Origin: JBGOUV01 sp041477815
GTDB taxonomy: Bacteria; Acidobacteriota; Terriglobia; Bryobacterales; JACQDG01
Assembly: GCA_041477815.1 (NCBI GenBank)
Contig: JBGOUV010000321.1
Location: forward strand, 1 to 8,040
Reading direction: 5' to 3'
Length of the DNA: 8,040 nt
Within the stretch, counting starts at the first letter, position 1. Each line of letters starts with the position of its first letter. Positions 6,072 through 8,040 of the stretch are shown piece by piece. A program made the position numbers and the translations under genes. The notes below the pieces were generated by a model. That model saw nothing but the letters and a program-made list of their open reading frames with translations. It was not told the origin of the DNA and did no database searches.

Positions 6072-6316
6072 CGCCGCGCCGGCGTGGGGAAGCCGTCATG
6101 CGGGGCGAACGGCCCGACCGCCTGCCCTGCGACTGGGGAACCGCCGCGATCGCCGCCCGCCTCAAGCAAGACCTGGACTGCCCCACCGACCGCGCGCTTT
6201 GGGAGCGGCTGGGCGTCGACAAACTGCGCTGGCCCCCTGTTTACTGCGGGGTGGTGGCCCCGGTGGTGTTGGAAGGCGCCGAATTACCGGCTGCGTTGTG
6301 GGCGCGGACGCGGTAG
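6068..6316 (+). pseudogene. Truncated URO-D-family methyltransferase, N-terminal 82 codons only
   Basis: The product starts MTPRRRGEAVMRGERPDRLP, the standard opening of URO-D-family methyltransferase-like proteins, and continues with RALWERLGVDKLRW, also a recognisable family segment. It meets TAG at 6314-6316 after 82 codons, whereas the family runs to about 340-360 residues, so the whole catalytic His-x-Cys...Cys region is missing. Resemblance fades around LPAALWARTR, and neither alternative forward frame restores it convincingly. Its ATGA overlap with the preceding gene shows it was a genuine fourth cistron of the operon. It resembles the N-terminus of the complete URO-D-fold gene in the divergent operon (RGERPD in both) but is not a near-identical copy. 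I infer deletion of the 3' part. Confidence 0.75.
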
Positions 6317-6427
6317 ACGCGCGAATGCCCTGCACGCCTCCATCGTCACGGCCGCGGGCGGAGCCGTCGCATCTTCCCAAAAGACAGGTTTTGACCACTT
6401 GCGTGCCTGCCATCCGTATTCAAGGGA

Positions 6428-6739
6428 GTGATTCCCGATGAATACTGGATGGGCACGGACCAGCTTGCGACCGTGATCGACTACGGAGTGCGGCTGGTGG
6501 GCGAAGACCACCTGGCTTTCGGCTCGGACTTCGACGGCGGTCCACCCTGGCCACGCCAGATCCACGATGTGAGCGATTATCCGAAGATGACGAAAGCGCT
6601 GCAAAAACCCGGCTATTCCGAACAGCGGATCCGGAAGATCGTCGGGCTGAACTGGCTGCGCGTGATTCGCCAGGTGACGGGGAGGGGCGCTAGCGCCGAG
6701 CGGGTTTGCGAGCCGCGCGCACGTCTTCGATGTAGTTGA
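6428..6739 (+). pseudogene. C-terminal fragment of a membrane dipeptidase (peptidase M19)
   Basis: About 85 residues match the end of renal-type dipeptidases: VIDYGVRLVGEDHLAFGSDF then DGG, followed by HDVSDYPKMTKALQKPGYSE and a GLNWLRVI ending that corresponds to the family's GxNxLRV. The GSDFDG loop is the family hallmark. Full-length enzymes are ~350-400 residues and use several zinc ligands from the missing N-terminal part, so this cannot be active. A stop at 6392-6394 closes the frame upstream. GTG at 6428 after AAGGGAG could permit translation, but that is probably accidental. The last 18 codons (GRGASAERV onward) lie beyond the usual family end and overlap the convergent gene by 50 bp. 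Confidence 0.75.
6686..6697. repeat. Perfect 12-bp palindrome at the 3' ends of convergent genes
   Basis: GGCGCTAGCGCC reads the same on both strands and contains the TAG stop of the leftward gene (6692-6690). As a hairpin it would have only a 4-bp stem with a 4-nt loop, and no T-tract, so a terminator role is weak. Confidence 0.4.
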
Positions 6740-8040
6740 CCGCCACCGGCGAGGCGTGGACGTGCCCGCAGGCGGTTGGATCGCAGCCGGCTTCGGGGTC
6801 CGCTGGGTCGGCAACGGGTAAAGCCGGCAAGACCGGAGCGGAAGCGGTTCGCACCGGGGGGACAGCGAGCGCAGCCGTCCGCTTCGGGCCGCCCGGAGCG
6901 AGATGAACGCGGGCGACGGCGTAGACCAGAAACTCGGGAGCGGAGAAGCGCACGCGGTCCGATGCTTTTTCGAGCGGCAGCGGATTCGGATCCGGAGACT
7001 CGGGCGTAATCCACTCGACCTTGGTGATGGAGAACCCCGGCGGGCTGACCAAATCTGCCTGGACCCCGGAGACAGCGATCGGGTTCTCATCCGCAATGAA
7101 GCCCGTTTTTTTCGCCTTTGCGGCGGGCTCCTTGCGGTTGTAGTTGACGAAATGAATGTCCCAGACGCCGCCGTTCCGCGGGTTGCTGGCGGAAACGCGG
7201 ACCGTGGGAGGCGCTTCAAAACGGCTGAGGCCGGCGTAGTTTTCCGCGCTCATTTCAGGCATCGACGAGATAGTGAAGACGCGGCTGTACCGCGCCAGCC
7301 TGTCCGGCGTCGCCATGTCGTCGGGCAATACGTCGAACAGGACATGGTCGTTGAGCAGGCGGTCGCCGACGGCGTGGAAGGCGGTCATGGCGTCGGTGAA
7401 TCTTCCCTGGTGGAGCTGGCTGCGCGGATGGAGCAGCACGGCTTCTCCGGCCATGACGCTCGCGTGGTAGACATCGTCATGCCGCTTCATGAACCGGAAG
7501 AAGCGCACCAGCTCCTGGCGCGATTCCGGATCGTTGAAATTGGCGTAGCGGGTCATCGGGGCGCCGCCGTTTGCGGCCAACTCCGCCAGGGACGCGCGGA
7601 TCTTGACGCTCTCGTAGTGGCAGACGCTGAAGGAGCGGTCGCCGCCCGCTCCGCGCACGTAGCGCATCTGCAGGGTCGGCTCGTTCTTGCCGACGCAATA
7701 CCACAGATAGTCTTCGCCCTTGGCCCAAAGATCGGGCGGCAACATGAACCGTTCGTCGTTGCGCGGCAGGGGCTGGTAGCTGTGCAGCCATTGGGCCAGG
7801 ATGAGGTCGGGCTTGAGGGAACGGCCGTAGGCGATGAATATGTCGTCGAAGGCCCTTTTTCGCGACATGTCGGAGAAGCGCTGCCCTTCGAGCCGCAGCG
7901 GCGTCATCTCATTGGCCTTGTACCAGCCGTTGATTTCGGCGAACGGATGCGTCTCGAGGTTCTCGATGCCGAACTGCTTTCGCAACTCGGCGGGCGAATA
8001 ACGCTCGCGCAAATGATCCTTGAACCCACGGACGCAGTAC
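6690..8040 (-). CDS. Glycoside-hydrolase-like protein, C-terminal 449 residues (5' end outside window)
   Basis: The frame is open to the right edge and continues upstream (CVRGFKDHLRERYSPAELRK), so the true start is outside the window. The opening segment resembles the barrel region of GH42-like beta-galactosidase relatives: a helix with YSPAELRKQFGI, then GQRFSDMSRKRAFDDIF and LKPDLILAQWL. It is followed by a region with SLAELAANGGAPMTR and VLFDVLPDDMATPDRLARY, which looks like the Rossmann-like trimerisation domain of that group. FSAPEFLVYAVARVHL near the end is a plausible beta-sandwich finish. The last 68 residues are a Pro/Ala-rich tail with CDPTACGHVH and do not look like part of the family. 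The exact family is uncertain and no catalytic acid is assigned. It probably degrades or binds a plant-type glycan. Confidence 0.65.
   Translation of the reverse strand, partial: YCVRGFKDHLRERYSPAELRKQFGIENLETHPFAEINGWYKANEMTPLRLEGQRFSDMSRKRAFDDIFIAYGRSLKPDLILAQWLHSYQPLPRNDERFMLPPDLWAKGEDYLWYCVGKNEPTLQMRYVRGAGGDRSFSVCHYESVKIRASLAELAANGGAPMTRYANFNDPESRQELVRFFRFMKRHDDVYHASVMAGEAVLLHPRSQLHQGRFTDAMTAFHAVGDRLLNDHVLFDVLPDDMATPDRLARYSRVFTISSMPEMSAENYAGLSRFEAPPTVRVSASNPRNGGVWDIHFVNYNRKEPAAKAKKTGFIADENPIAVSGVQADLVSPPGFSITKVEWITPESPDPNPLPLEKASDRVRFSAPEFLVYAVARVHLAPGGPKRTAALAVPPVRTASAPVLPALPVADPADPEAGCDPTACGHVHASPVAVNYIEDVRAARKPARR

Noticed and set aside
6388..6396. GTTTTGACC near the broken-gene junction, shared with the repeat at 471-479
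   Set aside because: Nine bases in an 8-kb window is weak evidence; there is no extended match to call a third repeat copy.
1..8040. CRISPR array, rRNA genes, complete insertion sequences
   Set aside because: No regularly spaced repeats, no rRNA-like conserved blocks, and no transposase motifs or terminal inverted repeats were seen on either strand.

Overview
The window is GC-rich bacterial DNA packed with sugar-type Gfo/Idh/MocA oxidoreductases, corrinoid-methyltransferase-like (URO-D fold) proteins and a DUF6807 ('PmoA-like') protein. This repertoire is typical of Acidobacteriota of the Solibacter/Bryobacterales kind and is also common in Planctomycetota and Verrucomicrobiota. I favour Acidobacteriota with moderate confidence. 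It rests on gene content alone, because there is no rRNA or ribosomal protein gene here.

Left edge (1-714). This stretch is visibly less GC-rich than the rest up to about position 360. It holds the last ~52 codons of an unrecognised + strand gene, then the 3' 50 nt of a tRNA-Cys(GCA) on the - strand with no matching 5' half. Two near-identical 20-bp direct repeats lie on either side of the tRNA fragment. Together these look like an integrase attachment site, the scar or edge of a tRNA-targeting mobile element. From about 484 to 714 there is no convincing gene, only a hairpin behind the first real operon.

Middle (715-6316). Two operons diverge from a 135-bp intergenic region at 3098-3232. The leftward operon encodes an MtaA/CmuA-like URO-D-fold protein and then a Tat-exported Gfo/Idh/MocA oxidoreductase, with a 17-bp overlap. 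The rightward operon encodes a DUF6807 protein, a cytoplasmic Gfo/Idh/MocA oxidoreductase, a Gfo/Idh/MocA protein with a Sec signal, and the N-terminus of a second URO-D-family protein. All three junctions in this rightward operon are 4-bp ATGA overlaps, so it is tightly translationally coupled. I infer a catabolic module for a modified sugar or polyol, with redox steps in the periplasm and cytoplasm and possibly methyl transfer. The substrate cannot be read from the sequence.

Right part (6317-8040). The second URO-D gene stops after 82 codons. About 110 bases later the sequence becomes the C-terminal quarter of a membrane (renal-type) dipeptidase, family M19. Both are remnants, so a deletion or recombination junction lies between them at roughly 6300-6425. 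Converging on it, and overlapping by 50 bp, is the C-terminal part of a large glycoside-hydrolase-like protein on the - strand. It ends in an odd Pro/Ala-rich tail and runs off the right edge.
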